From Panopea generosa (Eukaryota; Mollusca; Bivalvia; Adapedonta; Hiatellidae), in assembly GCA_029582155.1 (NCBI GenBank), contig CM055901.1, forward strand, positions 45,041,580 through 45,105,579: a stretch of DNA of 64,000 bases, in the 5' to 3' direction. This document shows, in pieces, positions 1-9,849 of this stretch. Positions within the stretch are counted from its first letter, which is position 1. Each line of letters begins with the position of its first letter. Under the pieces are notes generated by a model. It ran no database searches. It saw only the letters and a program-made list of their open reading frames with translations, and was not told where the DNA came from. A program made the position numbers and the translations under genes.

Positions 1-2415
1 CGAAAGCAAGAGATGAAGTTCTTAATAATTGGTGAATTTGACTTGATAGACTGTTGATGAGACCAACATTCGGAATACAAACGATTTACATTGTTTAAAA
101 AGATTTAAAATAAAAAAGCACGCCTCGATTATTTTCAAATATCAGATAAACTAATAACAGACATCAATGATACAAAAATATTTCCAGGGTACAGAACAGA
201 TCATTGTCTGATAATTATATCACTTGATCTCAATAAGTTTATTAAAGGAAATTCATATTGGAAAATGAACAACTCACTTTTAAAAGATGAAAAATATATA
301 TTTGAGGTTAAAGAAACTATTAGACAAACTAAATTATAATACTTGAAAGACCCAGAAACATGTAATAAGGACTTGATTTTCAATATAAATGACCAACTTT
401 TCTTTGATGAACTGTTAATGGAAATAAGATGAAAACTTTCTCATGTTCCTCATCACAAAACAAACGCGAACAAACCCTTATATCTAAAATTGAAAGATTA
501 GAAAAATAAATCGATGCAAATCATTTATTAATTGAGAGTGCTAAGAAAGAATTTTATGAAATTAGAAATAAAAAGATGAAAGGTATTAAAATAAGATCAA
601 TGGCTAAATGGATCGAAGAAAAGGAAAGAATGTCAAAATACTTTTGAAACTTAGAAAATAGAAATTTTACATCATAATGTATGATAGGTATAATGTCTAA
701 AGATAAAAAATATTACAAAAACACAAAGAGGAATTATAAATGGGACAAAAACGTTTGATCAAAATCTAAACTCTTACAGTGTGATTAACAGAATTGATGT
801 AGATGATCTTTTCTCAAATTGTGTAGTCCCGAAGTTGGATGATAAAACCAAAGAAAAACTAGAAACGAATATAACTTATGAGGAAATGCTTTGAAGAGAG
901 TTTGAAACTAATGTAAAATAACAAGTATCCAGGAATTTCTGGTTTTACAGTTGAGTTTTATAAGTTTTTTTCTGGGCAGATAGAAGTCATTTTATCGTAA
1001 GATCAAGATCAATAAATCATGGTTTTTTATACTGGTCAACTGTCCATTTCCCAAACCCAAGGTGTAATCACATGTATTCCCAAAGATAATAAAGAAAAGC
1101 TATATTTAAAAATTTGGCGTCCAAAATCTGTTTTGAATGTATTCTATAAATTAGCATCTGCAAGTATTGCTAGACGATTAAAATCGGTATTACAGTCTAT
1201 CATATATAGAGATCAATATGTAGGAGAAAATACTAGACTAATATATGATGTAATGTTTTTTGCAAAAAAATACTATATTCCAGGACTCCTCTTTTTGAAA
1301 ATGTATTTGATTCTCTCACGTGGAATTTCATTTTTGAAGTCCTTGGTTTTTAAAATTTTTGACCAGTCTTTAAAAAATGGATCTTAGTTTTTACAGTTGC
1401 ATTGAATCGTGTGTAATAGTTAAGGCCATCTCTCTGATTGGTTTGCACTACAACGGGGCTGTCGTCAAGGCGATCTTTGTCTCCTTATACATTTATCCTG
1501 TTTGTAGATATATTGGTAGGAAGCCGTTCAAACATTAATGGTATAAAAGTAGGGACGAAAGAACACTTATTTTCTCAATATACAGATGACACAACGCTTA
1601 TATTAGATTAAAATCGGTATTACAGTCTATCATATATAGAGATCAATCCGGTTTTTCAGCTGGAAGATTGTAGGAGAAAATACTAGACTAATATATGATG
1701 TAATGTTTTTTGCAAAAAAATACTATATTCCAGGACTCCTCTTTTTGAAAACGTATTTGATTCTCTCACGTGGAATTTCATTTTTGAAGTCCTTGGTTTT
1801 TAAAATTTTTGACCAGTCTTTAAAAAATGGATCTTAGTTTTTACAGTTGCATTGAATCGTGTGTAATAGTTAAGGCCATCTCTCTGATTGGTTTGCACTA
1901 CAACGGGGCTGTCGTCAAGGCGATCTTTGTCTCCTTATACATTTATCCTGTTTGTAGATATATTGGTAGGAAGCCGTTCAAACATTAATGGTATAAAAGT
2001 AGGGACGAAAGAACATTTAATTTCTCAATATACAGATGACACAACGCTTATATTAGATGGATCTGAAAAAAGTAATCTGGTTGGCTGCCGAAAAAAATAC
2101 AATGTTAAAATATGTAGGGAATATGAACCTTGCTGGGAAGATGATTCATTTACATTTTTAGGAATTAATTTTCTGTAGACTTAGAGACAATATGTCAGAT
2201 AAATTTTAAAATTAAAAAGAAGATGTAAACAGACTATTTATCAGCTGGCCAAATCGAATCTTTACACCAACTGGTAAAATAATTATAATCAAAAACTTGG
2301 CCATTTCAAAAATAAATAACATAATTACATCATTGTCTAACTCAAATCAAAACGTAATAAAATAACTAAAGACTTTATTTGTTTAACTGTGTATGGGTTG
2401 GAAAAATAGACAGTA
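1..2415 (+). mobile_element. Degenerate L1/Tx1-like LINE, 5' end outside window
   Basis: Broken translations in several frames match a non-LTR retrotransposon read left to right. Around 170-320 the text resembles the end of the apurinic endonuclease domain (RSDHCLIIISLD, then a YWKMNNSLLKDE-like stretch). Around 1050-1260 reverse transcriptase text appears (VITCIPKDNKEK, NVFYKLASASIARRLKSVL, GENTRLIYD). At 1890-2090 the catalytic region reads SPYTFILFVDIL and ISQYTDDTTLILDG, where YTDD is the usual YADD active site with one substitution. From 2230 to 2410 the text resembles the post-RT region of the same LINE group. Stops and frame changes occur throughout, so it is inactive. The element continues upstream of base 1. 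Assignment to L1/Tx1 rather than another LINE clade rests on recognised motif spacing only. Confidence 0.8.
1177..2056 (+). repeat. Tandem duplication of a LINE RT segment (430 and 450 bp)
   Basis: The segment starting ATTAAAATCGGTATTACAG at 1177 restarts at 1607 and runs to about 2056. The copies are nearly identical. The second has about 20 extra bases near 1650 (encoding the SGFSAGR-type motif of the LINE RT) that the first lacks, so the first copy carries a small deletion. The duplication happened after the LINE inserted, because only an internal RT segment is doubled. Confidence 0.9.
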
Positions 2416-3203
2416 GCCAGGTCATTGTTCAAAACCTCTTATAAAAAAGGTGTCATTATTTTTCTACAATTCCCTACTCACACTTTCATTTTCATTTCGT
2501 TTTTAATTCTCAAAAAGCAAAATAAGCTATAAAAATATGCATTTCATAGTACCACAATTACTAAAAATAACTATTCAAACATATTAAAATAATAACTTGC
2601 TATCTTGCTGAATTGTTTGTTTGTATAATATATATTTATCTTTTTTGTATATTTGTCATGTAAAACAAAATATTGTATCTCTATTTGTATACATGGAAAA
2701 GTAATAAATGTAACTTTTTTCAATAAAATTACAATAAGGTGTCTGTTAATATAACCTTTTCCAACATTTTTTCATTTCTCTTTTCAAAAAATTGCAATTT
2801 ACCAATCATAATAAATAAAAAAATAATAATCTAGGAGATCAATCTATAATAAAGGAAAACACCCATACAGACAAATGGAGATAAAGGAATAGAGAAAACA
2901 CACACCCTGTATTCAACAAAGAAACAACTGTGTTTGCATGCTATAATTTGAAATATTTGTAATTATATGTACAATATTTATTGTGTAAGTTGCTTTAAGG
3001 GATGATCCATACATTTCGGCTAGAAACTTCACAAGTATCGATTAAATACTTTTGCGCAGCATCTGCTCGGCACACCTAATGCAATAATTGAGTTTAATAC
3101 CCAGTGGAAATAATAGGTTCAGTTTTTATGGAGTCATTTCATAGGGTTGACGGGGGCGGGGGTAAAGACATGTGCAACATTTACGCGCCATAGTACATGT
3201 TTT
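2416..3203. other. AT-rich stretch, nothing recognised
   Basis: No coding frame, tRNA-like sequence or repeat family was recognised between the LINE remnant and the GT/G tract. Confidence 0.5.
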
Positions 3204-3208
3204 AGTGT

Positions 3209-3239
<31 letters not shown>

Positions 3240-3246
3240 GGGGGGG
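3204..3246. repeat. (GT)n followed by a 24-base G run
   Basis: A GT dinucleotide tract passes directly into an uninterrupted run of 24 G (3223-3246). This is a simple repeat likely to vary in length, and its exact length in the assembly should be doubted. Confidence 0.95.
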
Positions 3247-5410
3247 AGGGGTCGCAGAAAACACTAAATGAACTCGTTTCCAAGAAATAAACACCGATTC
3301 AAAGTACGGTAGTTTTAACGCCGCCCTGCCCTGTCCCATTTTTCTGGTTCAGATTAAATACTGCGCAATATACCACCTAACTTCATTTTATTCCCAGGCG
3401 CAACTGTTATAACGAATGACTATCTGGTGTGTGAGACAGTCACTATTCTGACTTAGTATAAATCAGGTATTAAAGGCTTTTAAATTCCTGGCACATATTA
3501 TGGATAATTTTTAAAGTAACAATTTGTATCTAAACTAATTTAAATATCTGTGTATTTGTGTGGTGTCTTTCTAAAGTCATGCTGCGAGAGCAAAATTCAA
3601 GCCTGAGGTAAAGACAAGAAATGTTTCTCTTTTTGCAGTCTCGGTTGCAAGAAATTTACGACAATGAAATTGAATCCATTACTATAAAAGCAGAGCATCT
3701 TGTCTTGTGGTCGATTTTGTCACGTTTGTAAAATGTAGCAGTCATATATTACATCAGTATAAAAGCCGCGTAATCCTGACTTAAAAACTATAAATCACAT
3801 CATAATATCGCCAGTGGTCATCTATGTTATCCATCCAGTCACGAAATAGGAGACAAGGACGGACAGTTAGAAGCGAGATCATTGACTAGACCATATGACT
3901 TTATTAAGCAATTAGTTCATATTTTATGTGTTGTATGTGAAGTAATGAAAATTATGAGATAACTTGCATTAATTGATACCTTTAAGTAAGATCACGATTA
4001 TTGTTTATTGTTTGGGACGCTTGTTTCAGCCAAAGTATTTTTTTTTAATTAATTTAATAATATTTTATTGCAAATTTTACATGTTCAAAACTTCAATTTG
4101 TAGCACAAATAAAGAATAAAATGCAAAAGCGTCTGGATACAAGTTATACCAACATTAGTTACAGCTCTCCCCAGTGCGTCAAAATGCACATACCAATTGA
4201 ATATATTTGTAATACAAACGAACACATACGTTCAAACACGCATATCACTCTCTTCAACACGCTTGCAAACACGCACGCGTATACACAAATTAAAAATTGT
4301 TTTTAATTGGCATATGTATAAATATAATTATTTATATATCAGGTAATAAATTTTAATGGTAAATAGATATATTTTTGCTTTTAATTCTACGTCATTTAAA
4401 ATAAGTTTTATAGCAAATAATTGATTTGATTGTGGACTTCAATGCGTATTAAGTGTTGCGTAGACAGCAAACATTTGGATTTTTCTGATTGACAAAGATA
4501 TTGTGATAAACTTTGCAGCATTTCTTAAAATTGGCATTTGAGACATTATACCAAGTTAACATCAATATTTGAACTATAAACTATATAAATGTACAGACCA
4601 GACTACGGCGAGTGCGCCTAGCTACACTAGATGCAATAACAAGGCCTCTACCAACCTAATAGAATTAGTTCCAACCATGCCTTATATACTATACTTTTAC
4701 ATACAACACATCTGGACACATCTGGGCTGGACGGACAATTTACATATATGACCTGATAGCTGCTTTATATGAACAGGATCCAGTTAAGGATTCATGACTA
4801 CTCACATGCTACTAGTATATGAAAGACATACATAGAAACCCGTTGGATCATGAAGATACAGTAAAATCATATGTATTTTTTTCATAAAGGTATATAATTG
4901 AAATCACAACAGCCGAATTTCCGATTATTTGGATCTATTCAGATGCGCATTCACAATATGGAGATAATTATTTCTGAACAACCAGACATAAATATGCAGA
5001 CCAGACTACGGCGAGCGCACCTAGCTATAATATATGTCTAAATTTTCATCCGTCAAAATTTGGCATTATTAACTTGATATAAATGATATGTTTTTTTCCT
5101 AAAACAAAAATGGCTTAAACATGCGCCCCAAACAATAGTAAAATGGATGTCATTTGTGTATAATTAGTCCTCAACCACCTCCAAGGTTGTGCAGTTTTAA
5201 AAAATGATCTTATCCTGTACTGTTCTGCATGTTTTAAGACACAATACAGTCAATATGTGCATGTTGTATATTGTACCATTGAAATTGTTGGTGGTTGTTT
5301 TTGTTTTTTGGGAAATATGTTTGTTTCTTACGGTATATATATTTAATTTAAAAGTGATATTCTGTTGTTATTTTTTAAAACAAATGTAGTTAAGAGTGTG
5401 CATGGGAAGT
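3247..5410. other. Non-coding, AT-rich stretch
   Basis: No credible exon was seen. The only structure noticed is a short direct duplication at 4589-4630 and 4994-5036, described separately. Confidence 0.5.
4589..5036. repeat. Pair of ~42-bp direct repeats 405 bp apart
   Basis: CAGACCAGACTACGGCGAG begins near 4593 and again near 4997, followed by matching CCTAGCTA text. The block is more GC-rich than its surroundings. It could be a fragment of a dispersed element present twice. Confidence 0.75.
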
Positions 5411-5783
5411 CAGGGACGTAGCTTCCTATAGGCACTGTAGGCACATGCCTACACTTTGTTTCTGAGAAATAGAATATAAATGCAGAAAATACGATTAACA
5501 TTGAACCCCTAGGGTGGTAGGGGGTAAACTATACCTACGCAACAAAAGAACATTGAATGTGATCCAGGTATTTTTATCACCATTTTATCATTTATCTGGT
5601 TATAAAACAGTGAGTTCCAGGTAAATTAAAGGATAGCCTAAAAACATAGGAAATATACACCAAAACGCACATACGACAAGCTGGCTGGAAAGAAATGGAA
5701 GAGCAAGGTGAAAAGGGTGGAGCATACACCACGACTCTCTACAACTGTACCCACACATTGTTTGCAGCCAAGCTACGCCCTTG
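5411..5783. mobile_element. Candidate hAT-like MITE with inverted ends
   Basis: The left end reads CAGGGACGTAGCTTCC. The reverse complement of the right end reads CAAGGGCGTAGCTTGG, giving imperfect inverted repeats about 373 bp apart. Ends of the CAGGGGCGTAGC type are common in animal hAT elements. No convincing 8-bp target duplication is visible and no transposase is encoded, so this is an old non-autonomous copy at best. Confidence 0.5.
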
Positions 5784-6495
5784 ATAGTTACACGTTTCCA
5801 TAAGAGCTTTATATCGGAAAATCCAATCAAGTGACAGCATGAACTTCAAAGAGTCGATAAGGCAGTGAACGAAACTGTAGACTAATGGCCACAAGTTAAC
5901 CGTATAATTGAGTTGTTTTACAAAATCAAGCTTCCATGGCATTAAACCTTATCCATTCCAATCAGTATACGTGCATCATTAATAAGTATACAACAGAAGG
6001 ACATTTACCAATATCGATAGAACAAACGTATGTTAGAAACGTTGTTTTCTTTATTGAGTACCCCAGATAACAAAACATAATTTGACGGCTGCGAAAATTG
6101 AACGAAAGCACTTATTCTACCTAGAGGTAAAATTTCCTACAAGCGAAAACTACTGGTCATTTTAACCGATACTGCTAAACTAAAGTTCCGCATCCTCCTA
6201 AAAGAAATGGTTTCATGGCATTATAATTGCTTTACTTTTACACCATTATTATGGTTTTGTAATGCATATGTAAATATTGTTATGTTCAAATTGTACTTTG
6301 AACAGATAAATCAATATCACATAACTCTAAAACAGAAGTTTGTCAAGCAAACGCATGGTAATGGTATTATATGCAAAACATATATCCTGAATACCGATAA
6401 CCTTTCCCTTAATGTAATATATCCCTTGATAACATTTATTCTATTTTCGCTTCTTAGATCATATTATCAGACATGATTCATTTGTGTTCTTGCAG
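5784..6495. other. Non-coding stretch upstream of the small membrane-protein gene
   Basis: No exon, repeat family or clear promoter element was recognised. It may hold the promoter or an intron of the gene that follows, because the exon at 6496 has an acceptor-like sequence before it. Confidence 0.4.
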
Positions 6496-6606
6496 GTCGA
6501 CAAGTGATAGCTACATAGATTGCAGAGGAAGTACTCTCAAGATTGCAGTATCTAAAAGCGTCTGATCGGCTACGCAGTGTCTCAATATTACGTAAATATG
6601 TCAAGG
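6496..6606 (+). CDS. Exon 1 of the small membrane-protein gene (mostly 5'UTR)
   Basis: The exon is bounded by an acceptor-like GTTCTTGCAG and a GTGAGT donor. All frames before 6598 contain stops, so only the last nine bases (Met-Ser-Arg) are coding. The acceptor suggests a further upstream untranslated exon, not located. If transcription instead starts inside this region, the left boundary is wrong. Confidence 0.5.
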
Positions 6607-8513
6607 GTGAGTGTTGATTATGCAACATTTATTTTTGACGGCAAGGGAAATAATGATTTTCTATAAATAGACGATTAAATCAATACAGCGATGACGTTCC
6701 GTCCGTCTGTACGTACGTCCGACGTACCGACCGACCAACCGACAGATCACACATCTATTTACAGTTGGTATGTATTACTATTTATGAAAGTAAATTCTGT
6801 TCGTCCGCACGCACAAATGGGTAAAACAGTATTTGGTTGTTTCTAGACACTTAAAATGTTTTTATGTGCCTATTTTCTGTTGTGTGGCTATAATGAAGAC
6901 ACTTAAGTACGTGCTCGTTATAACGTCCTACCGTCCGTTCTACCTCACACACAAAAGGGTATTTAGGTGTCAAGGGGATAGGGTTAGTAATGTTTTGGAC
7001 GGTTGAAATACAGTTGAAAAAAAGTATGTGGTTATTTCTAGACACTTAAAAAACTGTTTATGTGACTAAAATTTAGCCCACAAGTAATCAGCTGGGCGCT
7101 AAGAAGCCACGTAAATACCCATTTATTAGAACGTCCGGCCGTTCAACCCTGTCTACCCGTATTGCTTATATCAAAGTATATACGTATATACATGATGGTC
7201 TTACATTTAACAAACAAAATGTATTTTACACTTAAGTTTCTAATTCCGTTTATAAAGTAACGTTGACATTTACAATACTTCAAAAGAACAACGTGGAAGT
7301 TTGTCATCAGTAAAATTCCAAACCCTCTGAAAATGTATGATTTCGTCGTTATGGAAATACCTACAGGAAACCAAGATAACTGCTATCGCAGCCCCTCGTG
7401 GTATAGTTATATCAATACCTTTGGTCAAAAGTAATTTTATCCTTACATAAATTCACAACTATATCTATCTATTATTTACACTGTCTGGCAAACTGAGACA
7501 TGGATGAAATATGGCGAGATGTTCTCTTTTTTGTTTCCACACCAATAAGGTGTAATCTTACCATCCATGGTGCTGATATGTTCACGGTATAGTTTTACCA
7601 TTAAATTGTAATTTGCAATAAGAACCAAGGTACAACAGATGCACTTGCAAACGTGCAAATACATGCACAAACTTACACACATGCATAATTATATAATAAA
7701 GTAATTGTTACTGTTTTGTTTGTTGATCTTTGATCAATTGTACACTGATTACTACTACCCCCGTCTGCTTTTATTTTGTCTTTAGAAAACAACGCTTTTA
7801 TGGAGTTTATGAAGTTGCTGCGTTAGGTGACACCAACCAACTGTATGTTTAAGATAGGCTCTATTTCATTTCAGTATCGCATGATGGACCTTACCCGAAA
7901 TCTCCGGTTTCGCATACAGACGACAAACAATGAAACGTTTGTTGCTTATGTTGACAATCGTCAGACAAATTACGACAATATTGGTGCACTTTACTACGTT
8001 GTTGCTGTCGTGCTTATCTATGGCCTGTCAATTGTTATGATGATTGCGTCGCACATTCGGCGAAACAAACACGACAGTCAACTAAGATGTTATCTTAAAG
8101 AAATGGCGGCGTTGAGGAAAAAAAATCGTAGAGAGAAGTTATTGGAAAAGATGACAGACTTGGCAACGAAATCAAACTCATGTACTAATCAAAAGACAAA
8201 TGAGACGTCTTTCAATGAGGCGAAGAAAGTCGCCGGTAATAACGCGTCGACATATGGTCGTCTACCCACGGAAACAGACGACGAATCGCGAGAAATGCTT
8301 TTATCAAAAAACAGCAACAGTTTTAACAGTGACAATGATGACTCGGTGTTTCAATTACCGAATGAGTTTTGTATTGAAAGTTCAAGGATTGAGTCGCCAG
8401 GAACTCCAAAAATTTCCCCGTCATTACCAAAATTGTCAACTCCTAAACCGATGCGTGTCGATGGAAAGTCTTTCTTTCAGATTCAAGTCATAAACGAGAA
8501 TGTGCCTCTGTGA
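6598..8513 (+). CDS. Single-pass membrane protein, KCNE-like architecture (2 coding exons)
   Basis: Coding sequence is join(6598..6606, 7875..8513), 215 residues. Exon 1 ends ATG TCA AGG before a GTGAGT donor. Exon 2 follows a TTTCATTTCAG acceptor and continues in phase 0, giving MSRYRMMDLTRN. That the start lies just before the donor and keeps frame supports this start, but Met6 or Met7 (7881, 7884) are alternatives. The short N-terminus holds an N-glycosylation sequon (N22-E-T). One hydrophobic segment spans about residues 41-61, followed by a basic stop-transfer stretch (HIRRNK), a helical Lys/Arg/Glu-rich segment (to about 100), and a long Ser/Asn/Asp-rich tail with proline-directed sites (SPGTPKISPS). 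This layout, and the aromatic then IRRNK-like pattern, resembles KCNE potassium-channel accessory subunits, but overall identity is too low to name it. No neighbouring gene informs its role. That it is a real gene seems likely; the family is an inference. Confidence 0.75.
6660..7160. repeat. Degenerate ~200-bp tandem modules in intron 1
   Basis: Modules with CGTCCGTC/CGTCCTACCGTCCG/CGTCCGGCCG blocks and a TTTCTAGACACTTAAAA block recur near 6700-6860, 6920-7050 and 7130. They are strongly diverged. Confidence 0.5.
7875..8513 (+). CDS. Exon 2 of the small membrane-protein gene
   Basis: The open frame actually extends left to 7827, but the strong TTTCATTTCAG acceptor ending at 7874 makes the first 16 codons intronic. 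Nearly the whole protein, including the membrane segment and cytoplasmic tail, is in this exon. It ends at TGA (8511-8513). Confidence 0.75.
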   Translation, partial: YRMMDLTRNLRFRIQTTNNETFVAYVDNRQTNYDNIGALYYVVAVVLIYGLSIVMMIASHIRRNKHDSQLRCYLKEMAALRKKNRREKLLEKMTDLATKSNSCTNQKTNETSFNEAKKVAGNNASTYGRLPTETDDESREMLLSKNSNSFNSDNDDSVFQLPNEFCIESSRIESPGTPKISPSLPKLSTPKPMRVDGKSFFQIQVINENVPL

Positions 8514-9000
8514 ATTTCAGTTGTAGCAATAGATAGCATGTGACTTATTATTCGTAACATTTCCAAGTTGATCTGTATCATGATATTGTTTTGTTGTGGT
8601 AACCTAACTTTTCGTATTATTTCGCTGCTGTGAGCAGTTCCTCGTCCGCCTGTATTATCATCATTGCAGTGGCATTAGTTTTATGCATACTGTTGAAATA
8701 TCCTCTGAAACTGTTTGAAAAAAAAATAATTGAAATGTTCATACACACTAAAGAGAAAACAGTTTTAATTGTTAAATACTAGAAACGTATAGATTAGTCA
8801 TCATAAAATAGCAAAATTTAATATATAAAACTTAATATAATAACAAACTACTAGCACGTGGAACTGACTAAGGAAAGTTGTGTTATTAACTGGTATATTT
8901 CAATACCACACGATTGTTTTGTTATTTGAGTGTTGTCATGGTGTCGTGTTGTAATTATTGGAATATTTGTGTCATATGGCATGTCCTTGTACGATATTTG

Positions 9001-9006
9001 AATAAA
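9001..9006 (+). promoter_or_regulatory. Polyadenylation signal AATAAA
   Basis: A canonical AATAAA lies 488 bases after the stop codon of the small membrane-protein gene, giving a plausible 3'UTR of about 0.5 kb. Confidence 0.55.
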
Positions 9007-9357
9007 GTATATATAACCATATGTATTTCTTCATAAAAATTCATGATTCGTAAAATATCGTGTCCCAACTTCGATCGCACATTCTTAACGAATACACGAA
9101 TTGACTGACATTATATTAGGACTTGCCACGAAGTTTGAGAAACATTGTCAGTTCATTTCATAATCAAGTATTCATGTTTTAAATCCAATTAAGATTCAGT
9201 GGAACGAGGTTGAGAGTCCATATTCCAAAGCTGCATTTCCTTATTTTACTCTCTTATAATGTTAACTTTAGAAGTTCAAATATACCTGACAAAATATGTT
9301 AATTTCATTTCGATATTGGCAATGTTCCTTACTTTCATGATGATTTATTCTAGATTA

Positions 9358-9660
9358 ATTGATTGTTTGATTGAATGATTGGTTGATTGATTGTTTATCG
9401 TTCGTTTTTTGCCAAACGGACGATCAGTTATCCTAACCATTATTTCTGGGATCTCGGAACGTTACCTAGTACTCGAACATAGTTATCTCCGCAAGTAACT
9501 GTTAACATTCCCGCTTGAATCAGCTTGGAGAGATTAATGATAATGAGACAAAATGTCGAATATCAATCATCATGGAGAATGTAGCCGGGCGGGGATTCTA
9601 ACTCGTGACTCTAGATTTATAGTCAGACGAGCTACCGACTGGGCTAATCGAGCCAGGCGA
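9358..9660 (-). mobile_element. tRNA-derived SINE, family A
   Basis: Read on the minus strand, the element starts with a tRNA-like head (A box TAGCCCAGTCGG, B box GAGTTAGAATCC near 9655-9595). The body shares AATCATTATCATTA-type and GTACTCG blocks with the copies at 26468, 31547 and 62250. It ends in an (AATC)n tail at 9358-9395. This is the most complete copy in the window. Confidence 0.85.
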
Positions 9661-9785
9661 TTTTTATGCTAGAAAATGTTGTTTGAGTGTTGGTTAAAAC
9701 TATTTCAAAACAATAGCGATGATATGAGACATTTAGTCGTTTAGTCGTTATGGTTAAGTACTAATATTAGATTTGACATGTATAT

Positions 9786-9842
9786 GAGCACACAAACAAG
9801 AACCCAAGAAGAGCGAGCTTACTCCCGCAAACAGGTCACCTT
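9786..9842 (+). repeat. AAACAAGA-type repeat end at left edge of the satellite
   Basis: The text ACAAACAAGAACCC...AGAGCGAGCTTAC resembles the start of the repeats at 55036 and 55528 and, inverted, the sequence at the right edge of the satellite. It is short and diverged. Confidence 0.35.
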
Positions 9843-9849
9843 ATTTTAA

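Noticed and set aside
7827-7880. Upstream start (MTPTNC...) for the small membrane protein
   Set aside because: These codons precede a strong acceptor at 7874, and the spliced model from 6598 joins in frame, so this stretch is most likely intron.
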